Positions 26,482-34,998 of a DNA stretch of 46,663 nucleotides are shown piece by piece. The notes below the pieces were generated by a model. The model searched no databases. It saw only the letters and a program-made list of their open reading frames with translations, and was not told the DNA's origin. The stretch covers positions 1 through 46,663 of the forward strand of contig CAYJLW010000028.1 in the NCBI GenBank assembly GCA_964370965.1. The letters are read 5' to 3'. Within the stretch, counting starts at the first letter, position 1; every line of letters starts with the position of its first letter. The stretch comes from CAYJLW01 sp964370965 (GTDB lineage Bacteria; Actinomycetota; Acidimicrobiia; UBA2766). The translations under genes and the position numbers were made by a program.

Positions 26482-27255
26482 TCAGCCCTCGCCGTGCTCG
26501 ACGCGCTCCGCGAGCTCGTGCAGGGCCTCCGCCGGGAAGACCTCCATGAGACGGGCGGTGGCCTCGGCGAGGGCGCCCTCGTCCCGGCTGTCGAGGGTGA
26601 CCTTCACCTGGTACTCGGCGATGCCCAACACCGGATAGGAGCCGATGTCGACGACCCCGGCGTAAGCCTCGGCGAGCTCGGTGAGGGGCCGGGCGAGGTC
26701 GCCCTCGCCGAGACGGAAGTACGCCACGTTCGTCGCCACCCGGGAGGCACCCAGCGTCTCGAGGAGCGCGTCGACCTGCTGGCGGAAGATCTGGGGGATG
26801 CCCGGGAGTATGAAGACGTTCTCGACCCTGTAGATCGGCCAGTGCCCGGGCAGGGTGTGCATCTCGCAGCCCACCGGCACGGACGCCATCTTGCGCCACG
26901 CCCGGGTCCGCTCGCCCTCGCCGCCGAAGACGGCCTCGACCGTGCGCACGAGGTCGGCCCTCTCCTCCAAGGGGACGTCGAAAGCGGCGGCGACCGCCGC
27001 CATCGTGACGTCGTCGTGGGTGGGGCCGATGCCCCCGGACGTGAAGCAGTAGGTCCGTCGCGCGCGGGTGAGGTTCACGGCCTCGACGATCGCCGGGACG
27101 TCGTCCGCGACGACGTGGATCTCACAGAGGTCGACGCCCCGACGGCGGAGGCCGTCGACGAGGTGGGGGCCGTTCTCGTCCCGGATCTTGCCTGTGAGGA
27201 TCTCGTTCCCGATCAGGACGAGGCCCGCCGTCACCTCAGCGCTGGCGCCTTTCAC
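26482..27255 (-). CDS. CinA N-terminal / MoaB-like molybdopterin-binding domain protein
   Basis: 257 residues from GTG 27255, with GGGAGGTGA just upstream. It begins TAGLVLIGNEILTGKIRDEN and has VADDVPAIVEAVN, the signature FTSGGIGPTHDDVT and LPGIPQIF, as in the CinA N-terminal (COG1058) domain. It ends after a short alpha/beta C-terminal piece and lacks the CinA nicotinamide-mononucleotide deamidase domain, so it is the short form. Known short-form relatives have pyrophosphatase or unassigned activities; function here is open. Confidence 0.88.
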   Translation of the reverse strand: MKGASAEVTAGLVLIGNEILTGKIRDENGPHLVDGLRRRGVDLCEIHVVADDVPAIVEAVNLTRARRTYCFTSGGIGPTHDDVTMAAVAAAFDVPLEERADLVRTVEAVFGGEGERTRAWRKMASVPVGCEMHTLPGHWPIYRVENVFILPGIPQIFRQQVDALLETLGASRVATNVAYFRLGEGDLARPLTELAEAYAGVVDIGSYPVLGIAEYQVKVTLDSRDEGALAEATARLMEVFPAEALHELAERVEHGEG

Positions 27256-27393
27256 ACCGTCACCTCCCGGGACCGGTCGTCGTCGCAGTCGCTCCAGGCT
27301 ACGGGAGCCGGCGGCCGCCGCACGTGGTTCCCTCCCCTCAGGGGCGAGCCCTCCGGGCGCGTGGGCCTCCGCTCCCGGGTGCGCGGGGATGCG

Positions 27394-28065
27394 TCAGGGG
27401 CGGGGGCCGGGCTCCTGAAACGCCACCGGGACGCCGCAGCCGCCGTCCCTGACGGTGGCGATGCGGCCGCCCTGGACCGCCGGGCGCGGGTCGCTCGCCT
27501 GCCCGCCCGCCTTCCCGACGGCGACTACGGCGGCATCGACGTCGTCCACGCGCAGCGACAGTCCCCACAGCATCGCCGCCGGGCTTCCCGGGGCCGCCAC
27601 GACCTCCACGACGACGGGCCCGGCGCGCAAGAACGCCATCGGCGTGCCCCGGGGGGACGCCCGGCGACGGAGGCCGAGGCCCGCCGCCTCGAGAGCGGCG
27701 ACCGTGGCGTCGAGTCCCGGGGTCATGACGACGACGTGGTCCAGGCCCGTGACGCCGTTGGCGTGCGGGGGAGGCGTCGGGGCCCGGGTGTCGGCGGCGG
27801 TCACGAGCCCGGTGGGCGGGAGCACCTCGGGAGGCGCCCCGAACGCCCCGGCGGGCCCGGCTGGCCCGGCGGGCTCGGCTGGCCCGGCGGGCTCGGCGGT
27901 GAAGACCCAGGCGGCGAGGCGGGGGCCGTCGCCGGCGGTGAGACGCAGGGCCACGCCCCCGAGGAGCACCACGCCCCCGCGAACGGTGAAGCCGTGGTGC
28001 TCCCACATGGTGGCCGTCGCCAACGGGTCCCGGGACGTGAGGTCGATGCTCACGAGGTGTCCCAC
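27394..28065 (-). CDS. VOC (glyoxalase-like) family protein with Gly-Pro-rich linker
   Basis: 223 residues from GTG 28065, 9 nt after the phosphodiesterase stop. Two half-domains: VSIDLTSRDPLATATMWEHHGF at the start and LDHVVVMTPGLDATVAALEAAGLG, AFLRAGPVVVEVVA, LSLRVDDVDAAVVAVG later. Between them is a low-complexity run of AEPAGP/AGPAGP repeats produced by an 18-bp DNA repeat at 27861-27896. The metal-ligand pattern is weak. Probably co-transcribed with the upstream phosphodiesterase; function unknown. Confidence 0.75.
   Translation of the reverse strand: MGHLVSIDLTSRDPLATATMWEHHGFTVRGGVVLLGGVALRLTAGDGPRLAAWVFTAEPAGPAEPAGPAGPAGAFGAPPEVLPPTGLVTAADTRAPTPPPHANGVTGLDHVVVMTPGLDATVAALEAAGLGLRRRASPRGTPMAFLRAGPVVVEVVAAPGSPAAMLWGLSLRVDDVDAAVVAVGKAGGQASDPRPAVQGGRIATVRDGGCGVPVAFQEPGPRP
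27861..27896. repeat. 18-bp direct duplication in the VOC gene
   Basis: CTGGCCCGGCGGGCTCGG occurs twice back to back, with a partial copy before it, encoding the Ala-Gly-Pro-Glu-rich linker. Confidence 0.8.
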
Positions 28066-28074
28066 TGCCAGCCC

Positions 28075-29250
28075 TCAGGTGCAGTGCACGATCAGGGGCA
28101 CGGCCGACTCCGTTGCCGTGAAGCTGCCGTGGTGACCGACGAGACGGGCGGCGAGGGGGTCGACCGAAGGCTGGAACACGCCCCAAGGGGAGTCGAAGGC
28201 GACGACGACGTCGCCGATGCGCGCCTCCGTGGCGGGGTCCGGCCGGGAACCGAACCAGCCCGCCGTCACGGCTTCGTCCCGCGTCGCCACCCAGGCGAGG
28301 TGGGAGAGGCGTTCCCGCCATGCTGCGACCACGTCGGCTTCCCGCCCCGGCGCCGCGTGCACGTGGCGCATGCGCGCCTCCCCGCCCAGGGCGACGACCC
28401 CGTCGGAGAGCTCGGTGTCGGTGTCGAGATCGATACGGGCCTCCGGGGGGACGGCGAGCATGCCGTGGTCTCCTGTCACGAGCAGGGCGCTGTCGGGGGG
28501 GAGCCTGTCGACGGTCTCGGCGACGAGGGCGTCGACGGCGGCGAGCTCGACGGCGAACTCGTCGGAGTCCGGCCCTCGGACGTGGCCGACACGGTCGAGT
28601 GTCGGGTAGTAGGTGTGCGCGAGACACACGTCGTTGCCCGCGAGCGCCGCCGCCGTGGCGGCGGGGAGGTCTCCCGGCCGGGAGACGCCGTGGTAGTCGG
28701 CGCCCCGCCACGCCGCCCGCGTGAGGCCACTGGTGCGGTACGACTCGTCGGCGACGACGAGGGCGCGCACCCGGGCGGCGGACGCCTGCTCGAAGACCGT
28801 GCGGTGCGGCTGCAGCGCCTCGGGGACGGCGAGGTCGACGACGCTGCCGCTCTTCGTGTCGCCGTAGCGGGTGAACTGGATGAGGTTGAGAACCCCGTCG
28901 ATCTCGGCAGACCACACGGTGTAACCCACGAAGCCGTGCTCGCCGGGCGTGAGGCCGGTGCCGATGGACACCACGCTCGCCGCCGTCGTGGACGGGAAAC
29001 ACGTGCGGATCCCGGCGTGGTCGGGACCGGCGAGGCGGGCCAGGGTGGGAGCGGCGTCGGCGCGGTCCCTCACCATGTCGAGGCCGAGGCCGTCGACGAG
29101 CAGGAGGCAGAGTCGTCGGGCGCCGGAGAGGCGACCGGCGAGGGACAGCGGATCCCCGGGGGCACCGGTGAGGCAGCCGAGGAGGGCGGGGAGCACCTCG
29201 GCGATCGTCCCCGAGCCGTACGGCGGCAGCGGGGGCGGGTCGGAGGGCAT
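28075..29250 (-). CDS. Alkaline phosphatase superfamily phosphodiesterase (nucleotide pyrophosphatase type)
   Basis: 391 residues from ATG 29250. Metal and nucleophile motifs of the type I phosphodiesterase/NPP group: Asp53 in CLLLVDGLGLDMV, FPSTTAASVVSIGTGLTPGEHG (the Thr in this segment is the candidate nucleophile), HTYYPTLDRVGHVRGP, LLVTGDHGML and VGHHGSFT. No signal peptide, so it is probably cytoplasmic. Substrate could be a nucleotide, phosphonate or lipid head group diester. The gene diverges from the F420 reductase gene with only 26 bp between the two starts, so the promoters must overlap or the messages be nearly leaderless. Confidence 0.85.
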   Translation of the reverse strand: MPSDPPPLPPYGSGTIAEVLPALLGCLTGAPGDPLSLAGRLSGARRLCLLLVDGLGLDMVRDRADAAPTLARLAGPDHAGIRTCFPSTTAASVVSIGTGLTPGEHGFVGYTVWSAEIDGVLNLIQFTRYGDTKSGSVVDLAVPEALQPHRTVFEQASAARVRALVVADESYRTSGLTRAAWRGADYHGVSRPGDLPAATAAALAGNDVCLAHTYYPTLDRVGHVRGPDSDEFAVELAAVDALVAETVDRLPPDSALLVTGDHGMLAVPPEARIDLDTDTELSDGVVALGGEARMRHVHAAPGREADVVAAWRERLSHLAWVATRDEAVTAGWFGSRPDPATEARIGDVVVAFDSPWGVFQPSVDPLAARLVGHHGSFTATESAVPLIVHCT

Positions 29251-29276
29251 CTCCCGTGCAGAGTACCTTGCCCCCC

Positions 29277-29942
29277 ATGCGAGTCGGAGTTCTCGGAGGC
29301 ACCGGTCCCGCTGGACGCGGCGTCGGGCTCCGTCTCGCTCTCGCCGGCCACGACGTCCTCCTCGGATCACGCGACCCGTCCAAGGCGCAGGCCTCGGCGG
29401 AGTCCCTCGGCCACCCTGACGTCCGCTGGGGCGACAACTACCACGCCGCCGCCTTCGGTGAGGTCACGGTCCTGGCCGTGCCCTGGGAGGCGGCCCTGCC
29501 CACGGCGGCCGAGGTCGCCGCCGAGCTCCACGGCAAGATCCTGCTGTCGATGGCGAACGCCGTGGCGTTCATCCAGGGCAAGCCCGAGTCGGTGGTGCCG
29601 TCGTCGGGGTCGCTGGCGCTCGGCATCCAGGCCCGTATGCCCGGGGTGCAGGTGGTGGCCGCCCTCCACCATGTGCCCGCCCGCTCCCTCTGCGAGATCG
29701 AATGCACGCTCGACTTCGACGTCCTCTGCGCAGGTGACCACGCCGACTCCCTCGGCCGGGTCATGGATCTCGTGGGCTCCGTTCCCGGACTGCGCCCGAT
29801 CGACGCCGGAGCGCTCGTGAACGCTTCCGCCATCGAATCGCTCACACCGCTGCTCATCGGACTCAACAGCCGCTACAAGGCCCGCACGGGCATCCGCATC
29901 CAGGGCATCCCCCTTCAGAGGGGGAGCAAGCTCCCCCCCTGA
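29277..29942 (+). CDS. npdG: NADPH-dependent F420 reductase
   Basis: 221 residues from ATG 29277. It begins VGVLGGTGPAGRGVGLRLALAGHDVLLGSRDP, the Rossmann NADP-binding motif with the GSRDP element that recognises the 2'-phosphate (quoted here as two joined motifs: VGVLGGTGPAGRG and VLLGSRDP). LAVPWEAALPT, SMANAVAF, VVAALHHVPARSL and the C-terminal LTPLLIGLNSRYK are typical of Fno/NpdG. It exchanges hydride between NADPH and F420, so the organism makes F420, in agreement with the F420-type flavoprotein at 19048-20262. Confidence 0.9.
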   Translation: MRVGVLGGTGPAGRGVGLRLALAGHDVLLGSRDPSKAQASAESLGHPDVRWGDNYHAAAFGEVTVLAVPWEAALPTAAEVAAELHGKILLSMANAVAFIQGKPESVVPSSGSLALGIQARMPGVQVVAALHHVPARSLCEIECTLDFDVLCAGDHADSLGRVMDLVGSVPGLRPIDAGALVNASAIESLTPLLIGLNSRYKARTGIRIQGIPLQRGSKLPP

Positions 29943-29988
29943 GACCCCCCCTGCTGACCCGGCCGCCGCCCGGATCGGCCGCCGTTCC

Positions 29989-30007
29989 GGCCGGGCGAAG
30001 CCCGGCC
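29989..30007 (+). terminator. Hairpin after the F420 reductase gene
   Basis: GGCCGGGC-GAA-GCCCGGCC, an 8-bp perfect stem 46 nt after the npdG stop and before the convergent small membrane protein gene. No T-run. Confidence 0.5.
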
Positions 30008-30068
30008 TCGGGAGTCGTTCGCAGTCGCTGCACGAGTGGCTGACGCGCGACGTGGTTCTGGCCGACAG

Positions 30069-30719
30069 TCAGGGTGCGGGACGGATTCGTGTCCGGTGCG
30101 CCTGTGGGCTCGTCGTGGGCAGGACGGGGCGTGGGGGCTCGGGGGCGGGGAGGGCGGCCGGCGGCAGCGACGCCGCCGGCTCGGGGGCCGGGCGGGTGAG
30201 CTCTTCGATGGCGGCGTGCAGGGCTGCGGCCCGGCGCCGGACGTCGGCGGCGGGGCTCGTGGCGCCCACCTCGACGGCGGCTTCGACGGCGCGGGCGGCG
30301 AGGGCCTCCAGGGAGTCGGCGGTGGCCACGAGGTTCTCGACGTCGGGGCGGAGGGCGTCGAGGGCGCGGGACCGGGCGGGCTCGGTGAGTCGGCCTGCCA
30401 TGCGGAGGCGTTCCCGCACCGGTGCGGCGGCCGCGGCGAGCTCCCCGCTCAGGCGCTTGGCGTCCGGGGCGAAGGGGGTGTCTCCGGCGAAGTCCGCCGC
30501 GCGCCCCGCCCGCACGACGGCGTTGTCGACGAGCCCGCTGAGACGCCAGATCTCGGCCCCGAAGGCCCGCACCGGCATCGAGCGCGCCACGCGTCCGGCC
30601 GTGCGCCGGGCCTGGCGGCGGGCCATGCGTACGCCCACGTAAAGGCCATAGCACCCCAAGGCGATCACGACCACGATCGCCACGGCGATGATGGCCATGG
30701 CCTGCATGAACTCTGTCAC
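30069..30719 (-). CDS. Single-pass membrane protein, unknown function
   Basis: 216 residues from GTG 30719. One N-terminal transmembrane helix (MAIIAVAIVVVIALGCYGLYVG), followed by a basic stretch (RMARRQARRTAGRVAR), a long helical cytoplasmic region and a Pro-rich tail. No family recognised. It is divergent from the CopD-like gene with 78 bp between starts. Confidence 0.65.
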   Translation of the reverse strand: MTEFMQAMAIIAVAIVVVIALGCYGLYVGVRMARRQARRTAGRVARSMPVRAFGAEIWRLSGLVDNAVVRAGRAADFAGDTPFAPDAKRLSGELAAAAAPVRERLRMAGRLTEPARSRALDALRPDVENLVATADSLEALAARAVEAAVEVGATSPAADVRRRAAALHAAIEELTRPAPEPAASLPPAALPAPEPPRPVLPTTSPQAHRTRIRPAP

Positions 30720-30797
30720 GGGCCCAGCCTACGGCCTGGCGACGCCCGGGGCACGGGTCGTTTGGCCGTGTCCCTGCGCCCATGGGAGCATCGCGGG

Positions 30798-31259
30798 ATG
30801 CTGAAGTTTTCGCTGTCGATCCACCTTGTGGCGGTCGCCGTCTGGGTGGGCGGCCAGCTCGTCCTCCCGTTCCTGTTGCCGGCGCTCCGCCGGGCGGGGA
30901 GAGACGACGACGACGGCCGGCGCCTCGTCTCGGGCGCGGCGCAGCGCTTCCAGACCGTCGCCTGGCCTGCCCTGGGGGTGGCGATCGCGTCAGGTATCTG
31001 GAACCTCTTCCTCGTCCCCCGGGGCCAGATAGACCCGATCACGCTGGCCGTGAAGCTCGCCTGGGTCTCCCTCTCTGCCGGGTCGGCCGCCGCCCACACG
31101 CTCTGGATCGGGCCCCAGGTCCGCCGCCGCGCAGCCGACCTGTCGCCGTCCCAACTCCGGACGCTGCGCGCCCTGTCGGGCGCCCTCGCCGGTCTCGGGG
31201 CCCTCGCCGGCGTCGGCGCGATGGTGTGGGGGGTGTTCCTGCAGTTCGGCGGGGTCTGA
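30798..31259 (+). CDS. CopD-like / DUF2269-type small membrane protein
   Basis: 153 residues from ATG 30798 with four predicted membrane helices: LSIHLVAVAVWVGGQLVLPF, VAWPALGVAIASGIWNLFLV, ITLAVKLAWVSLSAGSAAAH and LGALAGVGAMVWGVFLQF. The HLVAVAVWVGG motif of helix 1 and the helix-3 Lys/His positions are as in CopD/YqhA-like integral membrane proteins. CopD takes part in copper uptake; small stand-alone relatives are of unknown function. No copper genes nearby. Confidence 0.7.
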   Translation: MLKFSLSIHLVAVAVWVGGQLVLPFLLPALRRAGRDDDDGRRLVSGAAQRFQTVAWPALGVAIASGIWNLFLVPRGQIDPITLAVKLAWVSLSAGSAAAHTLWIGPQVRRRAADLSPSQLRTLRALSGALAGLGALAGVGAMVWGVFLQFGGV

Positions 31260-31320
31260 GCTCGCCCGGCGGGCATGCCGCGGCGCCCGGGGGGAACGCG
31301 GGCGGCGCCGCCGAGCGTGG

Positions 31321-31818
31321 TCACGAGTTCACGGACGTGGCCACGAGCGGGACTTCGCGGCGGACGCCCCGGAGGGGGCGACGCCCGACGTCCGACCAGG
31401 CCACGGAGGGGACGGCCCCGGCCACCTCTCGTGTGGCGAGGACCTCGTGGGCCCGGGCGGCGTCGCAGAGGATGGCGGCGAGGTTCACGGCCGCCCCCAC
31501 GTAGTCCTCGCCCTCGAAGAGCATGACCGGCCCGCTCGTGATGCCGGCCCGGATGTCGAGATGTGCGCCTGTCTCCTCGGTGCGCCGCCCCACCTCGATG
31601 ACGGCGGAGGCGAGTGCTTCGGGGTCGAGGCCCACGAGCATGACGCCGTCGCCCAGCCACTTGTCGATGCGGATCCCCCATGTCGTGGCGGCCTCGCGCA
31701 CGATGGCGCGGAACGCGGTGAGGACGCCCACCGCGGCGGCGTCACCCTCCTGTTCCGTGTAGCTCGTGAAGCCGCAGAGATCGACGAAGGCGAAGCTGCA
31801 GGTGACACGCACGGGCAC
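31321..31818 (-). CDS. Class III adenylate/guanylate cyclase-like domain protein, catalytic Arg missing
   Basis: 165 residues from GTG 31818 (GTG 31812 also possible). A stand-alone cyclase homology domain: metal Asp13 in AFVDLCGFTSYTE, Lys53 and second metal Asp57 in IDKWLGDGVMLVG, AGITSGPV, Asp105 in FEGEDYVGAAVN, then N112-L-A-A-I116. The residue four after the Asn is normally the transition-state Arg; here it is Ile, so cyclase activity is doubtful and it may be a nucleotide-binding or regulatory domain. It follows the AAA-TPR gene on the same strand (43-bp gap). In many actinobacterial proteins a cyclase domain, AAA ATPase and TPRs are fused; here they are separate and in the reverse order. 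Confidence 0.8.
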   Translation of the reverse strand: MPVRVTCSFAFVDLCGFTSYTEQEGDAAAVGVLTAFRAIVREAATTWGIRIDKWLGDGVMLVGLDPEALASAVIEVGRRTEETGAHLDIRAGITSGPVMLFEGEDYVGAAVNLAAILCDAARAHEVLATREVAGAVPSVAWSDVGRRPLRGVRREVPLVATSVNS

Positions 31819-31861
31819 AGTCTGGCGCGCGCCGGGCCCGACGCGGCGACGCCGCCACGGC

Positions 31862-34300
31862 TCAGGCCGCCGGGAGCACCCAACCCGTGGCGGCGACGAT
31901 CTCCCCGAGACGCGTGAGCTGGCGGGGCGGTACTGATTCGGGACTGAGCTGCAGGGCCCGGGCGGCGGCGGCGATGAAGCCCGCCCTGTGCTCCGAGTCG
32001 ACCGTGGCCTCTGCCGCCGCCACGAGCCGGGCCGCCTTCTCCTCGGGGTCGGTGGTGAGAGCCGAGGCGATCGTTTGGCGACCCGCGTGCACGGACGGAC
32101 GCTCGATGCCGGCGGTGACGCGCTCGAACTCTTCCGCGAGAGAGGGGATCGAGGCGCCGGCGCCGGCGTCGAGAGCGGAGAGACACAGGGTGGGGAGGGT
32201 GCGGGCGAGGAAGTCGAGGGCGCCGAGGCGGCGGAACCCGGCGGCGGCCGCGGCGAGGTCGCGGTGCGCGTCGGCGAAGTCGAGGCGCAGAATGCGGCCG
32301 ATTCCCGTCCACCAAGACGCCAGAGCCTCGTCGAAGGGGGTGGAGCGGGCGGCGAGGGTCTCCCGGGCGCGCTCGAGGCCCCGGCGCCAGCCGTTGCCGT
32401 CGCCCAGGGCGGCGGCGAGGGTCGCCGAGGCCGCCCAGACGGGACCCATCTCGTGGATCGGCTGGTGCGTGCGGACGTCGCATGCGGCGGCGATCGCCTC
32501 CCGCATTCGCCCCCACGAACAGGAAAGGAAGGCGGCGATCGTCTCCGTGCGCGCCGCCCGCGGGACGGACTCCACCATGCCGACAGCGTCGAGCCACGCC
32601 CGGAGCTCCCCCAGGGAGGCGAGCGACTCGCCGAAGCGGTCCGCGGACTCCAGGGCGACACCGAGGGCGTACAGCGGCGGCCAGTCGACGGTGTCCTCGT
32701 CGACCTCACGCCAGAGCGTCACGGCGTCCTGTGCCGTGGCCACGGCGTCGGGCTGGTTCGTGACGGCAAGGACGAGAGCGCGATCCGCGAGCGTGGAGGC
32801 GACGAGGGGCGTGTCGCCCTGGGTCCGGGCGGCGATCACCGCCGCCGCCGAGGCGTCCTGCGCCTCGGCGCAGCGGCCCAGGGCGAGGAGCACCTCCGCT
32901 CGTCCCCGGTCGGCGCCGGCACCGGCGCAGCGCCCGAAGAGGTCGAGGGCGGCGTCGAGGCGGCCGTCGCGCTGCAGAGACCGGGCGAGGCCGAGGCGGG
33001 CCCGTTCCGTGACGTTGACGGCGAGGGCCCGTTCGAACTCCGCCACGGCTTCGCTGTTGCGTCCCAGGAAGAGGAGCGCTTCGCCCCGGACGACGAGGAG
33101 ATCCGACTCTGTGGCGGGGTCCGGTCCTAGGGCGAGGGCCCGGTCGGCCCACTGCAGGGCCGAGGACGGAGAGCCGGTCTGCTGGGCGGCACGGGCGGCG
33201 TCCAGGGCGAGCTCGACCGTGCGGGTGTCGCCGTGGAGGCCGGCACCGAGGGCATGGTGTGCGACCTCCTCGGGTCCGGCATCGAGGAGCGAGAGGAGCC
33301 CGGCGGCGCGGGCGTGCAGGGACCGTCGCCGTTCCGACGGAATGGCCGTGACGATGAGCTCGCGCACGAACCGCTGCGTGAAGTCGAGGCGGCCCTTGGT
33401 GTCCCGGGTGAGGAAGCCGGCGGCGACGGCCTCGTCCACCGGCCTCGTGTCGTCCGTGTCGAGGCCGGCGACGAGGGCACAGAGCCGGGCGGGCCAGGGG
33501 TGGGTGGCGACGGCGGCCGCCTCGACGACCCGGCGGGGGGCCCCGCCGAGACGGTCCAGACGGGCCGTGACGAGCAGCGGCAGCGTGGCGGCCTCCGCGG
33601 TGCCGTCCACGCCGGAGGCGACGACGGCGAGCTCCGTGAGGTAGAGGGGGTTCCCGCCGGCGCGTTCGGCGAGGTCGCCGGCGGTGTCGTCCGTGATCCC
33701 GGCCACGGTGGCCAGGAACTCGAGGCCGGCCTCACGGTCCAGGGGCTCGATCGGCAGCAGGAACACGTCCGCGAGGTCGCCGAGCCGTTCGGCGCCGGCG
33801 CCCACGGGACGGGCGGCGGCGACCACGAGCACGCGCCGGTGGCGGCTGCGGCGCGCGACGTGGGCGACGAGATCCACGAACGCGGAGTCGGCCGTGTGGA
33901 GGTCGTCCACGGCGACGAGCACCGGCTGGTGCTGGGAGACCCTGGCGATGATCTGGTCCGCCACGCGGCGCACCGTGCGTGCGTCCGCCCTCTGGCCGAC
34001 GGCGGCCTCGAGGCGACGGATCTGCGCTGTGACACCGAGGGCGTCGAGCTCGGCGTCGTCGTCGGGGATGGGGTCGAGGACGGCCTGCAGCGGGTTCGCG
34101 GGCGGTCCCGCTCCCGGACGGAAACGGAGCGTGAGCCAGCCCGAGGCGTCCGCCCGCTCCGCCGCGGCGTCCATGACGCGCGTCTTGCCGATGCCCGGAT
34201 CTCCGACCAGGAGGACGCAGCCGCCGTTTCCGGCGGCGGCACGCTGCATGTGCGCGTCGAGGATCGCGAGCTCGGCGTCTCGTCCGACTACGGATGTCAC
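31862..34300 (-). CDS. AAA ATPase with TPR-like C-terminal repeats (MalT/STAND-type)
   Basis: 812 residues from GTG 34300; an upstream start about 34 codons earlier is open but would run through the hairpin in the greA promoter region. It begins VVGRDAELAILDAHM; Walker A is GDPGIGKT (33-40), Walker B LVAVDD (128-133), with AERAGGNPLYLTELAV as the sensor/winged-helix region. The remaining ~450 residues are helical repeats of TPR type (for example ALQWADRALALGPDPATESDL). No C-terminal LuxR helix-turn-helix is present, unlike MalT/LAL regulators; it ends with GEIVAATGWVLPAA. Likely a signalling ATPase that works with the adjacent cyclase-like protein. Divergent from greA. Confidence 0.85.
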   Translation of the reverse strand: MTSVVGRDAELAILDAHMQRAAAGNGGCVLLVGDPGIGKTRVMDAAAERADASGWLTLRFRPGAGPPANPLQAVLDPIPDDDAELDALGVTAQIRRLEAAVGQRADARTVRRVADQIIARVSQHQPVLVAVDDLHTADSAFVDLVAHVARRSRHRRVLVVAAARPVGAGAERLGDLADVFLLPIEPLDREAGLEFLATVAGITDDTAGDLAERAGGNPLYLTELAVVASGVDGTAEAATLPLLVTARLDRLGGAPRRVVEAAAVATHPWPARLCALVAGLDTDDTRPVDEAVAAGFLTRDTKGRLDFTQRFVRELIVTAIPSERRRSLHARAAGLLSLLDAGPEEVAHHALGAGLHGDTRTVELALDAARAAQQTGSPSSALQWADRALALGPDPATESDLLVVRGEALLFLGRNSEAVAEFERALAVNVTERARLGLARSLQRDGRLDAALDLFGRCAGAGADRGRAEVLLALGRCAEAQDASAAAVIAARTQGDTPLVASTLADRALVLAVTNQPDAVATAQDAVTLWREVDEDTVDWPPLYALGVALESADRFGESLASLGELRAWLDAVGMVESVPRAARTETIAAFLSCSWGRMREAIAAACDVRTHQPIHEMGPVWAASATLAAALGDGNGWRRGLERARETLAARSTPFDEALASWWTGIGRILRLDFADAHRDLAAAAAGFRRLGALDFLARTLPTLCLSALDAGAGASIPSLAEEFERVTAGIERPSVHAGRQTIASALTTDPEEKAARLVAAAEATVDSEHRAGFIAAAARALQLSPESVPPRQLTRLGEIVAATGWVLPAA

Positions 34301-34323
34301 GTCTTCTACTTCGCGTCTCGGGG

Positions 34324-34359
34324 GCCTGATCCCTGCGCTTTCTAGCGCGGTGATCAGGC
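34324..34359. promoter_or_regulatory. Two-tier inverted repeat between greA and the AAA-TPR gene
   Basis: GCCTGATC pairs perfectly with GATCAGGC; inside, GCGCT-TTCT-AGCGC forms a second perfect stem, separated by a short CCT/GGT interruption. It lies 30 nt upstream of the greA ATG and 24 nt upstream of the AAA-TPR GTG. It could be an operator, or a leader hairpin in one of the two messages. Confidence 0.5.
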
Positions 34360-34389
34360 GGGGTCGGGCCTGCGTTAGTCTCGGGCGCC

Positions 34390-34866
34390 ATGAACGACAC
34401 AACCGGGACCTGGCTCACACAAGAGGCACACGACCGGCTCGTGGCGGAGTTGGCCGACCTCGAGACCGAGGGGCGCGAAGAGCTCCGCAAACGCATCCTC
34501 GCGGCCCGCGAGGAGGGCGACCTCCGGGAGAACGCCGAGTATCACCAGGCGAAAGAGGACCAGGGCTTCGCGGAGGCGCGCATCCGCCAGATCCGCCAGA
34601 TCCTCGACAACGCGAAGGTCGGGGAGAGGCCGGCGGGTGACACCCATGTCGACCACGGTGCCAAGGTCACGCTGCGCGACGACGACGGCGACGTCGAGAC
34701 GTACGCATACGCCGCCGCCGAGAACCGTATCGAGGGCATGGCGATGATCTCCCCGGAGTCCCCGCTGGGAGCGGCCCTGCGCGGCAAGCGACCCGGGGAC
34801 GTCGTCACCTACGAAGCGCCGGCGGGCAGTTTCACGGTCGAGGTCGTCTCCGTCGAGAGCTTCTAG
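34390..34866 (+). CDS. greA: Transcription elongation factor GreA
   Basis: 158 residues from ATG 34390, the usual GreA length. It starts TWLTQEAHDRLVAELADLE, has the catalytic tip AAREEGDLRENAEYHQAKEDQ (coiled-coil hairpin with the acidic Asp/Glu pair), and the C-terminal domain with VTLRDDDGDVETYAY, ISPESPLGAALRGKRPGDVV and GSFTVEVVSVE. It rescues back-tracked RNA polymerase by stimulating transcript cleavage. The message probably carries a short leader containing or following the hairpin at 34324-34359. Confidence 0.95.
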   Translation: MNDTTGTWLTQEAHDRLVAELADLETEGREELRKRILAAREEGDLRENAEYHQAKEDQGFAEARIRQIRQILDNAKVGERPAGDTHVDHGAKVTLRDDDGDVETYAYAAAENRIEGMAMISPESPLGAALRGKRPGDVVTYEAPAGSFTVEVVSVESF

Positions 34867-34998
34867 TCGCGTACCCGCGGAGCATGCCGCGACGGGAGCG
34901 CCCGCCGACCGTCTCTTCGAGCCGCCGAGGCCGGGGGAGGTGCCCGCCTCGTCCCGCCGGTGGACGGCTGAGCGTCACGGAGTACCCTTTCGATCCGC

